Assembly: GCA_019722365.1 (NCBI GenBank)
Contig: JADFUC010000501.1
Location: 992,001-1,056,000 of the forward strand
Direction: 5' to 3'
From: Lithospermum erythrorhizon
Taxonomy: Eukaryota > Streptophyta > Magnoliopsida > Boraginales > Boraginaceae
Length of the DNA: 64,000 bases
This document shows, in pieces, positions 48,823-59,884 of the stretch (positions within the stretch are counted from its first letter, which is position 1; every line of letters starts with the position of its first letter). The notes under the pieces were generated by a model, which did not search any database, was not told the origin of the DNA, and worked only from the letters and a program-made list of their open reading frames with translations. A program made the position numbers and the translations under genes.

Positions 48823-49568
48823 GTGAGTGAGTACCTTAGTCGTTTCCCCACATATGATGTACTCCTGAATGTACTCCTGAGTTGGTATACATACAGCCAA
48901 ATGAGTGTTTGTTTGAGGGGTGAAATGAGTTATTTTTGCGCCACATTCCTTAAGTATAATAGTAAGCAAAAATTATATTCGGGGAGTAAAATAATCATTT
49001 AGTAGTAAAAATCACTCTGTATATTGGTTCCCTGTATGTAGATACACAACTTTCCCCCTTTTATAGGCTCATGGATTTTATATATGCATAGTGATAGGCA
49101 TAGGCGGACCTATGAGTAACAAAATAATGTAACCGTATCATTAAAATTTCTGATTTTTTGTTTAACAAATTATCGTCTTATAATTTTTTATATTGTATTT
49201 AGATATTGTTCAAAATTATTGAAAAAATTGTATAATTGCACAAAATATTCTTTCATTATTTGTAAAACGGATCATTTGAAGTTCATTCTGGATCCGCCCA
49301 GGTAATGTATGGAGTATTACTCAATTCAATTGATGTTGTTTAGGTAAAGCGTTAATCTTGAATAAATGTTTAGTCTATTGACGTGTGTTGTTATGTGGTG
49401 AACGAATATATTGCTTTTTTAATTTTCAGATTTTTTTGTAAATTCTTTCGTGTAATGGATTAATTATTTGAAAAGATCTAAATCAAAGATTGGAATTATG
49501 ATTATATTTTCGACTGTTTTTCTTTGTAGCAGTGTAGAAGGCTAATAAAACCTAGGAATAACAAAGAA
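48823..49568. other. Intergenic stretch, no gene seen
   Basis: AT-rich sequence between the orphan exon and the copia element. Nothing recognisable was found. Confidence 0.5.
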
Positions 49569-49802
49569 TTGATATAAAAACGGATATTAAATATATTTCG
49601 GACTAACACGATACTATTATATTATTACTACTCGATTGAAACAGAGGAAAAATGAGAGGAAGCGATATCGGTGCTTATTTAACTTGGAGTTACTTGATAT
49701 CTGCGAGGCCGGGGGGTAGGGGTTCTTTTATGAGGCAAAAATTCAATGTTAGCCTTGTAGCACTTTATTTATTTTCAACATTGTGGGGTGACTTTCATAA
49801 CA
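49569..49802 (-). repeat. 3' LTR of the copia element
   Basis: It starts TGTTATG on the minus strand next to the polypurine tract and plausibly ends at TATATCA. The right-hand copy is about 250 bp and only moderately similar. Confidence 0.65.
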
Positions 49803-50102
49803 CTCCCCCTTTGAAATATCAAATAATACTGATTACGTGGGAACACGTATTTGCTTATAGATTAAAAACCTTATGAGGCAAAACCCAGTGGGACAAAAAC
49901 CCCATAAGGAAAAGAGTACAACAGTATGCTCCCCCTCAAAGAAATAGGGGTAGGTCTTCAAAGATCTCGAAAGTGATGCATTCCAATACTTTGAATGTAA
50001 TGGCTTGATGTTGGAAGGCGCTGTGAAGAGATACGCTACATTATCACATGAGCGGATATATTAGATATCTACCTCCTTGTTTTCTTCGAGTTCTTAAGTG
50101 AA

Positions 50103-50441
50103 CTAAAACTTTGGGGGATAATATTTGGTTCTGTCACTTTTGATATAACCTTCTTTCATCTGAGTAACACATGCAGCATTATCTTCGTACAATATTGTTG
50201 GACTCTTATCAGTTGGTAGGCCAGACGTATCTTGTATATGTAGTGTCACCGATCTTAACCATCTGCACTCTTTGCTTGCTTCGTGAAGTGCTATTACTTC
50301 AGCATGGTTTGAGGAAGTTGCTACAAATGTCTGCTTTTGGGATCTCCAGGATATTGCAGTGTCACTATATGTAAATACATATCCAGTTTGTGATTTTTGC
50401 ATTATGTAGATACGACAAATAACTTTTGCATCTCTGCGCAT
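50103..50441 (-). pseudogene. Copia RNase H domain fragment
   Basis: The open frame carries the copia RNase H landmarks: TGYVF, the Asp of YSDTAISWRSQKQ, STA(A/S)E-like TSSNHAEVIAL, and YEDNAACV. It is the 3' end of the pol polyprotein, cut off upstream by frameshifts. Confidence 0.85.
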
Positions 50442-52976
50442 GTAGAAAGCTTAAGCGGTTTTGCTTATTGTTAGGATAAAACAAACCAAGATCGAGGGCA
50501 TTACCTCGAAGATATCTAAATATACGTTTTTATCCCTTTCCGATGTCTCTTTGTAGGACAAGAACGCTAAATCTTGATAGTAAATTCAGCATAAAGTTAT
50601 ATCGGGTCTTGTCTGATTAGCAAGAATCACGTTAAAGGGAACCGATTGCGGTATGGTACTTCGGTACCAAAATCTTCTTCATTTTTCCTTCTTAGGATAG
50701 ATAAGATCTTTTTCAATACTAAGTGTTACGCCCCATCGTTTAGATTACTTAAGGGTTTGTCTTATCAGTATTAAACCTTTTTAATACACACTTTTACGTG
50801 TAAATTGATTGGTGTACCAAAATATCATTTTTAGTGTACTTAATTTGAAAACGAGACGAGAACTTAGTGCTTTCCCAATCTTTGCATTTCAAATTTTTCT
50901 TTTCAGTAATTCATTGCTTCTTTAATTTCATTATTACTTCCAATGATATTTTAAATCATTAACATAGGCGACAATGATTACAAAACTTGAGATGTTGTTT
51001 CTTTATAAAAACACAAGGACAAAATAAGATTATTCACATAGCGCCCCTTCGCTTAAATATTCACTTAGCCTATTACACATTCGTCCGGATTGTTTAACCC
51101 ATAAAGTGATTTTTACAACAATCGCATATACATTTCTACGGGTTTTAGATGTTTAATAATTTTAAATCTTTCCGAATTTTCATGTATATATCACTATAAA
51201 GTGATCCATATAATAGGCCGTAACAACATCCAATAAGATCGTATCAAGATTATTAGATCTTACGACAAATATGATGAAATACTTGAAAAGTAATGGCGTC
51301 CATGCCGGAGAATAAGTTGCACCACGTAATCAATTCCGGGTCTTTGAGAAAAACCTTGTCTGCGGAAACAAGGCGAGCCTTGTATCTTACAATCTCGTTT
51401 TTCTCATTTAATTTTTCACGAAGACCCACTTACATAACCAACATGTTTTCCTTTTGCCGAGGAATAATCTGAAATAAGCCCAAATACTTTTCGATTTTTA
51501 AGAGATTTCAATTCGATTATCTATTGCATCTTTCCATTTTGGCCAATCAAGTCGACCGCCAACATTCAACCCGCAGATGCAGGTTAGGATCATCATTTTC
51601 ATTCATAATTTCATATGCGATGGAGGTATAAATATTTCGTAATATCCTTATTTTCAGTTCCAAAGATTTCTGTATTAACATAATTGATAGAAATCTCGAG
51701 ATCATTCTTATTTTCAATTGTCTCATTTTCATCATCTTGTGCTTCTTTAAGAGCACATTTTTCTATCATGGGGTTATCATTATCATTTAGTGTCTTATCA
51801 AGATCACTTTCATTCGTATCAATCTTTTCTGCCCTTTTCTTTTTCAATTATTTTTATCCTTGGAACCACAATTCGGCCACGCTTGACGTGCCTTAGATAT
51901 ACTGCTACATCATTTTGCTTGAATTTCTAATCGGAAGGCGAGGAGTATTAACAATTTGTTTATGTGACATTGTCACTCTTTTTCATATCATTAAATGAAT
52001 GGGCAATTGATTTGCTAAACCTTGTAAGTACACATTTTCTTTTTACATTTTACTTTTTCCTTGATTTATTATCGTGTCTTGATACAATAAAAGATGACAC
52101 ATACCATGTTATGTCAGCACTACATTTGTTTCTTTTCTCCTCTGGGGGAGGAAAAAGCTGTCTCGTCGGGAAATGACAATCAGCTTGAGCCTTGCTTGAA
52201 AAACATCTTGTTAAAGGTTCAAGATATCCCAATAATAGAGGTGACTCGTACCACACATATGTACATTTCCTTTGAGGTCCCGTCTTTGTTCTTTGTGGTG
52301 GAGCTATTGGTACATAAGCGCACATCCAAAAATCTTTAGATGGGAAATTTTTGGTTCTTGACGATTCTGAGGATTGATAGCAAGGTGTGTTTATGATTAG
52401 CATTTGATGCTTAAGCATTATTAATGATGCGACATGTAAAATTGCATGACTCCGTATAGTAGCCCCGGTAATTTTATTCTCATTATCAATGGTCTAGCAA
52501 TATCTTGAAGAGCGTTTAATTAATGAGATTCGACTAACGATTTTGTGTATGCACATGAGAACGGGATGTTCAACGGTAATTTCAATTGACATGCAATAAT
52601 TATTAAATGATTAAGTATGTAAATTCACGGCGTTATCCGTCTAACTTTTCTTTTTATATAGTATAATAAGGAAATTGTGCTCTTAATTTGATTATTTGAG
52701 CAAGAAATCTTGCAAATGCACATCAGAAACGACCCAAATAAAACAAGCGTGTGACTATCTACTAGATGTATCAATTAATACCATAAAATACAGATAATTA
52801 CAGATGGTGGATGGATAGGTCCACAAATATCACTTTTTTAATTCTTCAGAAATGTAGGTGATTCAGGTGTGAAATTGCGTGGTGCATCTTTTTAGTTATT
52901 AATTTTTAGAGAGCGAGCCGCATGTTACGTTATTAATCTTTAAATCTTTCGGGGGGATGACCATGTGTACTTTCAA

Positions 52977-53465
52977 TTATTTTTCTCTCATCAAAAGCCA
53001 TTGGAGCCGAGGATGACCTAAACGATCATGCCACAAGAATACAGTTTTGGGATCCTCTTTTATTGCTAAGTTACATTCAATTTCAAGAATATAAGTGTAA
53101 TGTAATCCAGAAGGTAATTTTGGTAGTTTCTCTAATATTTTCTTCTTTCCCAAAACACTAGCAGTAATACAGATGTATTTCATATTACCTTCAGTTATCG
53201 TTTCAGTATCATACCCTTGACGATATATGTCATTAAAACTTAATAAGTTTCTTTTTGACTTTGGAGAATACAAAGCGTCATTAACGACAAATTTTGTTCC
53301 ATTTGGTAATATGAACATGGCATTACCTGATCCTTCAATCAAGTCTACAGGACCTGAAATTGTATTAATTACTGCTTTGGTAGGATTTATGTCAGTAAAA
53401 TATGACTTCTTCTTGAGGATTGTGTGGAGTTGTTCCATTATGCGAGATCTGATATCTCCGGCCAA
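52977..53465 (-). pseudogene. Copia GAG-pre-integrase region
   Basis: The frame contains HTILKKKSYF, LPNGTKFVVNDALYSPKSKR, NLLSF and FLWHDRLGHP, in the order seen between protease and integrase of plant copia elements. The integrase core is not open downstream. Confidence 0.85.
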
Positions 53466-54810
53466 GTTTCATGTTAAGCCTTAGCGAGAAACATGTAATG
53501 ATATAAGACTAAGAGAGTAAATCAGCGCAACATATAATCAACATTATTATTTCATAGATACTTAAAGCAAACATTACATACTAATGTCACACATAATACG
53601 GAACACATGAAGATTATTCATTACCGCACGTTATTCAAACATAAAGTAGTTCATCATATCAAATTTTCTTTAATCTAAGTTCATTTCATTTGTTCATCAC
53701 TTTGAAGTCTGCTTGGCCTCAAAGAGATCTGAGTCATCCTCGGGTTTGCATGTTCATTAAAGTTTACTTCCTTTTCTTTCCTTCTACAGATGCTTTATAT
53801 CTTTTACAAAGATAATGCGAGGCGTTGCGTCCTGAACTTGATGACGCTTTCTTTCATCGTAACACAAATTGTCATTGTTTTTCAATGAACCTTCTTGAAT
53901 TTTCTTACCCATTTTCTTGTCGATTTGGGTAATTTCAGGTAGGTCTATTATAATTCAGAAACCACCTCCACGACCTACGACCACGCGAAAATTACCCGCG
54001 ACTCTCTGAATCGTCGCTAACCAGGCGCCAAAAAGTCGTTGCGTTTATACGGAAATGCCTTGTCGATGGGGCGTAAGCGATGGTTTTTCGGCAAGACCAT
54101 TATTCTTTTACGCTGCATCAAAGGGCATGCACCAATTACGAATATTTTTACATATTCCCGCATTCTATTGTTCTTGTGATATTTGATGTATAAGCGTTGA
54201 AAGCGGTTTTTAATTTTTCCCCTTCCCGATTACAAATTTACCCGCAATATTCTAATTGTGATACAATTTTAAACAAGGCAGAGTTGTAATCAACAACCAC
54301 AGTTGTAATCAACAACACTTTTAAAGTCTTGGAACCTCAGTTTGTTCCATTCATCGATTGTTGCAGGTAAAAGAACTTCGCTTGGGTATCCAAATCTTTC
54401 TTTTGAGTTAAATGGCAGAACTTAGGATCCTCTGCATTCAGATATTCTAATTGGCGGGCATCATCAAGATGATCATCATTGAAGTCTTATGACTTTAGAT
54501 TTTTTCATGTAAAGTTCTTCTTACGTTTTTCTTTCTCTTTTCAATCATTTTAAAGTGTTTCCGCGTTATCTAATTCCAAGTAGAATTTTTGAAGCCCACT
54601 TTACATATGAGATATCTTATAACTTTATTTTCCCCAAAGACATGTAGTTGTCTCCTTTGAAGTTTAGAGGAGTGAAGTTGAGCTTATAGTTGGACATTGT
54701 TATATCTAAATACAAACAAACACAATCAATCTGAAAGTGACATTTTATTCAATATTACATTCTGTTCAATAAAGCAGATTGAAATCTTTGTTAATTCACA
54801 AATACCATGT

Positions 54811-55014
54811 TCATTCTTCATGGAAATCTCTATCGAAACAAAAATAAACAATCCAAGCTAAGATTAGAAATGGTAAAATGCTAATTACCAAAAATGTTGT
54901 CATTCCCTTACCTATCTCTTCAACTTTAATAAAACCAATTATGAAAATAGAGAGTGCCATTATAGTGACAAACACTAGAAAATATTTTACCATTTTGAAT
55001 ACGTTGTTTGCCAA
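54811..55014 (-). CDS. 67-residue two-helix membrane ORF in the copia leader
   Basis: Between the 5' LTR and gag an intact ATG-to-stop frame encodes two strongly hydrophobic stretches: FLVFVTIMALSIFIIGFI and FLVISILPFLILAWIVYF. They are separated by a short charged loop (KVEEIGKGM), and the protein ends in an acidic tail (DRDFHEE). This is unusual for a copia leader. It may be a captured host sequence or chance in T-rich DNA. I do not recognise a family. Confidence 0.4.
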   Translation of the reverse strand: MANNVFKMVKYFLVFVTIMALSIFIIGFIKVEEIGKGMTTFLVISILPFLILAWIVYFCFDRDFHEE

Positions 55015-55419
55015 AATACTTTGAGAAAAGATGTTTAGAAATGTGTGGAAGGAATGAAGTATTTATAAGTGAAATTTTGAGAAGTGTCCGTTATTGTTAC
55101 CGTTTATTACAGATTTCACGACAGGTTTTGATGATAGAAAAAAAAATATTAATTTTACTGTTCATTACCGTTAGAAAAGTGGGGAGGAAAAATATTTTTA
55201 AGTGTGTTAAAGATGATGTAGTTGTTAGAATGCACATAATGCATGATCATGAACACATATGATAATATAATACACATGGTTATAAATAAATAATTCATGT
55301 CAATAGCAGAATAAAGAGATACTTGATAGTGAGATAATAATATAAGTGGGGTGTTTTATACCTCCACCAAGTTAGTAAGTAAATAAACACGATATGAAGA
55401 TTTAACTCTCCACTCAAAA

Positions 55420-55870
55420 TAACCATGCTTATTACAGAGCACTTGACGGGATGCCAGTTTTCCATAATAATAGTCACGCTTATTATAGATCACTAGACGG
55501 AGATGCCAGTTTTCCATAATAATAGCCACGCTTATTATAGATCACTAGATGGAGATGCCAGTTTTCCATAATAATAGCCACGCTTATTATAGATCACTAG
55601 ACGGAGATGCCAGTTTTCTATAATAAGAGAAAAATAAAAATAATAAAAACAACTGTTATAGATCACTTTCATTGATTGCAGTTTCTTTATAAGAGCAAGA
55701 TAAAATAATAACAATAATAAAAACTACTAGTTATAGATTAAACCGACGAGATGCCGGTTACTATAACGATGAAAATAAACGTTTTCTTCTTAAATAATAA
55801 ACGCTCTGATTATAGAATACTTGACATATAATCAGTTATCTATAATAGGCTACGAATTTATAGAATGCGA
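55420..55870. repeat. Tandem array of ~52-bp hairpin-forming units
   Basis: About eight units follow one another, each with CTTATTATAG, then ATCACTAGACGGAGATGCC, then CTATAATAAG-like bases. The outer parts are inverted repeats (CTTATTATAG against CTATAATAAG in the fourth unit), so each unit can fold. The three central units are nearly identical and the outer ones diverged. Confidence 0.8.
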
Positions 55871-55988
55871 CATATAGCCGATTATATAATAAGGGAACAT
55901 ATAACAAAATAAATATCAAAAGTGGTAAGGGCCGGATAATATACCTAATAAGTAGCACTTACTATAGATGCGATGAATGGCGATAGTG

Positions 55989-56238
55989 TTACAAAAAGAA
56001 AATCGGGTAGTAAATATCACCGGACTAACACGATACTACTATATTATTATTACTCGATTGAAGAAGCAGGAAGGGAAAAGAAAAAATGAGAGAGGAAAGC
56101 GATATCAGTGCTTACATTGCTTGATTGTATGCAATATGCGAGGAAGCGAGGGGTAAGTACTTTTATAAGCAAAATTCATCTTGTAATCTTATAACATTTT
56201 ATTTATTTTTCAACATTCCTAGGCTGAATTTCATAACA
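55989..56238 (-). repeat. 5' LTR of the copia element
   Basis: It begins TGTTATGAAATTC on the minus strand. No tRNA-Met-type primer binding site was evident just inside the assumed end, so the inner border is uncertain. Confidence 0.6.
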
Positions 56239-58287
56239 GGAACCTATTTCTTGAGAGAAATCTTTTTTATTTGCATGCTTGCTAGCATAATGTGTGAAAT
56301 GATAATTATTAGGTTGTGGACTTCCAGAAGCTAACTAGATAAGCTAGTTATAGACATGTTTAATTTATACTTTATACTCTCTATCTTATAATATTTGATT
56401 ATTTAGCTAAAATTTTATCAATATTTAGATACTAACAATTTGTTTACTTAATTTTAAATATGTACGAAAAGATTCAAATAATAGATAATAATACGGAGTA
56501 TGCGTCAAAGTGTTTGTAGGTAATAATTTGAACATTACAAGAACTTGTTTGAATAATACTCCACTAAGATTTAAAATTAGGTTATTTTAAATAATTAGTC
56601 ATTATCATACTAAATGTATACATATTGTTATTATATTATTTATTATAAGTTATTATGGCTCATTGCACTATACTTTTTATCCATTGAGAATTGGTATAAA
56701 ATATTGACATTTCATTTTTGGGTCAATTCGAAAAACGATATCTATATTTCACAATAAGATTATGTACTATCTGACTCCTCATTACTCTGCTTAGACGAGA
56801 GCCTGTTCCAAAAACATGGAAATATGTTGATATGTATGTACATATGCATATTTTACTATGATTGAACTTCAATACATGTGATATCTCAACGTCTATTTTA
56901 TCTGCAAACATGTATTTATCTTTAAATAATTTACGCAAAATTTAAAAGTTAGAAGAGTATACTTTGACTATTTTCCCAGATTTTCTTCCATGTAACACCA
57001 TCTATTCTGACTAATCATAACGGCGTACTAAACAGTGAAGCACTTCATATCTTAATTAGAGATACTAAGAAACTAAACCTAATTATATATAGATTATCAT
57101 ATCATGAGCAGGAAACCGAAAGTCATAAAACAAAGGTTGTGATTCTTCGGAGTGAAGCATATATAATAAACCAAGATTAGTGGTAGATGACAATGATTTT
57201 GTCTCCTACTTAAAATAAATATTCATGATTAACAAATATAGTCAATCAAATATGCAATCCTTGTACAAGTGTCAATTAACTCATTAGCACATGTCATCCT
57301 AATGATTTTATATTCTACTTGAGTCAAAAGATTAACCAATAAAAATCTTAGAATTAAAGGGAAAGTCATGTTTGTTTCATTGGCCTGCTAATAAACAAAA
57401 AGTTTAGCAGTATAATATAAGCAAGGTAAGCAAAAGTCTTATAGAGTATGTCCTAATTTTCTGAGTTAATCACTTTTAATAATCGATGGAAATTCTCCAT
57501 TGTAATTGGATTATCTTAAGGGGAACAAAAAGTTTTGTTCAGGTCGACATTCATAAAGATCCTTTTCATGCATAATACTATTGATATTTTAGTCATTTAC
57601 TTTTGTGATCCTGCCATCATAATTTATTTACTACCTTTACTTATAATTGAAAAATAAAAATCTATCATTAACTAGTTCCTTAGCTTTGAATGCTGGAGTC
57701 CTACTATATACTAGTATATGAAACCTCCAGGTCGAACTGCATAATACATAGAGTAGAGCGTATATATTTTGTAGTAATAAATGTATTGCCATCATTCATA
57801 ACATGCTTATCATGTAATGTCAAATATAATTTTACTATATAAATTGCTAAAATATCGAAAACTTTGCAAAAGAATTAATGGAAGAGATGATTTAACTTAC
57901 AATTAAATGAAGATGTTGTATTCATATATCCAACTCTACGTATTGGAATAATCTTTAGATTGGTTACACAATGACATTTCTTTGTGGTTTATTTTACTAT
58001 TCTTTTTTGTTTACTGAAGAACATTATCAAATTCTTTAAAAGAAATATTGAACCAACCAAACAATAAAGAGAACCTTTTATAGCAAGCCAATCAAACCAT
58101 CGCTTTTAGAACAAAACCAAATGTGGTAAAAGTTCCACTACTCACTATTGAATTTTACTCTCCCAACTTTTCCTCCTTTCTATTTCCTCATTATATTGTG
58201 TGGCAGAACAATAGGTGAATAATTTTAGTGGCATTGAGACCTTTTCTTCTTAATTGCATCATACTCTTTCATGTGCACTATATTTAC
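56239..58287. other. Upstream region of FAF, no gene seen
   Basis: AT-rich sequence. At 56716-56820 lies a decayed relative of the SINE-like fragment at 5160 (GGGTCAATTCG, then CTGCTTAGACGAGAGCC). No other feature was recognised. Confidence 0.5.
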
Positions 58288-58298
58288 TCTATATATAC
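58288..58298 (+). promoter_or_regulatory. TATA box of FAF
   Basis: CTATATATACC lies about 200 bp before the chosen FAF start codon, giving a 5'UTR of roughly 170 bases that is pyrimidine-rich just before the ATG. Confidence 0.6.
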
Positions 58299-58495
58299 CA
58301 CTCCACCTCTTCATCTAACTTCCATAATATCTATTGTTTTGTGTTCATTATCTATGTCTACATTGTATTGCATCCAAAAACAAATAAACCAATAACCAAA
58401 AACCTCTGTTTTTGCTCTGTTTTTTCACTCTGTTTTTTTTTTCTTGATTGCATTCTTCAACTCATTTTATCAAGCTATTATCAATATTAAACACC

Positions 58496-59464
58496 ATGTC
58501 TTCTTCAGCTTGCAAAGGGTTACAGTCATGTCTCGAGCCTCGATTTTTCGAGCCGAATATTTTAATGCATAACTTATCCCCACCTATATCAAATCATTTC
58601 AATTCTTTTCCTTTTCTGGAAGAGAAACCCCAAGAAAAAGAACAGAACATTTCTCAAACTGAAAACAATTCTTGTATTGGAAATTGTAACAATCTTTATG
58701 ATAATGGTGAAAATTTGGGGGGTTGGAGTTTCATTCACACATTCCGTCACACTTCTAACAACATCAAACAGGGGAAAACTGAAACAGAACAACCCTATAT
58801 TCACTCTCTTGTGAAGAAAAATTCATCCACTTTAAGCTCAAAAAGCTTGGAGATGTGTACTGAAAGCTTAGGAAGTGAAACAGGCAGTGATATTAGTGAA
58901 AACAATGATGTTTTTGGTTCCATGCTAACGGAAACAGACAACTTCTATGTACCTCAACGATCAAAACCTCGAAAAATCACCAAGAAATTCAACCACAAAG
59001 TTGAATTTCCTCCACCACTAACTTCAATTAGTGGCATAGATCGTGTTCAGGTTAGGCCTCAACGCGTAGGTGGTCGGTTAGTTCTTGAAGCTGTCACTCT
59101 CCCCCCTTGCAATGCTTACTTCCAAGCTGAACGTGTCGATGGAAGGCTTCGTCTTTCTTTTATGAAAGGCAATAATGCTGAATATGACAATGAACAAAGT
59201 GATGTGGATGAAGAAGATATTGAAAAACTCGAAGAAGAATACAATGTAGTCGAGGAGGTAAAATGTAATTGTAAGGACATTGATGATGGTGAAAATGACG
59301 ATGGTTCCTCGTCTTCATCGGACGAGGAAATAAGGAGGAAGAATGCTGAGAAAATTGGATGTGAAATTGAGGTGGGGGAGTTGCAATGGATGAGGAGGTG
59401 CAAAGGTGGGAATAGGAAAGGGATGACAAGTTGTTTTGAAACATATTGCATGGCTATTTCCTAA
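58496..59464 (+). CDS. FAF: FANTASTIC FOUR-like (FAF) protein
   Basis: FAF proteins are plant-specific and act in control of shoot meristem size through the WUSCHEL-CLAVATA circuit. The single-exon frame encodes 322 residues. I chose the ATG at 58496 because it starts MSSSACKGLQSCLEPRFFEP, close to family N-termini, whereas the in-frame ATG at 58448 lies in the leader. The FAF domain spans about residues 165-225, with FPPPLTSISG, DRVQVRPQRVGGRLVLEAV, CNAYFQAER and DGRLRLSF. An acidic tract rich in Asp, Glu and Ser follows at about 233-285, also typical. The C-terminus is basic, then SCFETYCMAIS. The frame is clean. It lies downstream of FZL in the same orientation, as the neighbouring Arabidopsis locus numbers At1g03160 and At1g03170 would suggest. 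Confidence 0.93.
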   Translation: MSSSACKGLQSCLEPRFFEPNILMHNLSPPISNHFNSFPFLEEKPQEKEQNISQTENNSCIGNCNNLYDNGENLGGWSFIHTFRHTSNNIKQGKTETEQPYIHSLVKKNSSTLSSKSLEMCTESLGSETGSDISENNDVFGSMLTETDNFYVPQRSKPRKITKKFNHKVEFPPPLTSISGIDRVQVRPQRVGGRLVLEAVTLPPCNAYFQAERVDGRLRLSFMKGNNAEYDNEQSDVDEEDIEKLEEEYNVVEEVKCNCKDIDDGENDDGSSSSSDEEIRRKNAEKIGCEIEVGELQWMRRCKGGNRKGMTSCFETYCMAIS

Positions 59465-59884
59465 AAAGGCAAAAAATTTAACATGTTCACAGTGGCTATT
59501 TATCAAGTGTGCACTAAAACTTTGAGTTAGTCACTAATTAAATCGTTCTCCACATAATTTATTACTCCTATATAATCACTGTACTATTTAGGTTGTCATA
59601 TGTGGATTCTATATTATGTCCTGTTTTCAGAGGACTAAGGTATTATGGTTAATGAACATAATTTCCCTTTTTCAATATTGTAAGGTATCTACCTCGGAAT
59701 TTTAGTGAAAGTTTTTAGTACGTACTAAAACAATTTGATATTCTCATAAACTTCTACTTTTAACTCATTACTTTTATTATTTGCATATTATATTCTTATT
59801 TATTGGAAATATTGGCTCAATAATCTATGTGATCCAACTCATTTCTGACACGTCAATTTACTCTTAATCTAGTCTTATATATAG
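59465..59884. other. 3' flank of FAF
   Basis: AT-rich, non-coding sequence up to the left LTR of the next element. No further feature was seen. Confidence 0.6.

Larger units (their letters stand above)
49569..56238 (-). mobile_element. Ty1/copia LTR retrotransposon, degenerate, minus strand
   Basis: Two related direct repeats bound it: 49569-49802 and about 55989-56238. Both read on the minus strand from TGTTATGAAA and share CGGACTAACACGATACTA-type and AAGCGATATC words on the plus strand. A polypurine tract (TTTCAAAGGGGGAGTG, minus) abuts the left copy, fixing it as the 3' LTR. In transcription order: a long leader (55988-54698), a gag start MSNYKLNFTPLNFKGDNY at 54697 with an early stop, GAG-pre-integrase (53465-52977, ends WHDRLGHPRLQWL), an integrase-RT linker (about 51850-51480, DLEISINYV and LDWPKWKDAI) and RNase H (50441-50103, TGYVFTYSDTAISWRSQKQ, YEDNAACV). 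Stops and frameshifts are everywhere and the LTRs have diverged, so it is old and dead. Confidence 0.88.

Noticed and set aside
55420..55870. CRISPR-like regularly spaced repeats
   Set aside because: The whole unit is repeated, with no variable spacers, and it lies in a plant retrotransposon leader.
59116..59451. Ser-rich minus-strand frame opposite FAF
   Set aside because: It is the antisense shadow of the acidic and Ser-rich coding region of FAF.
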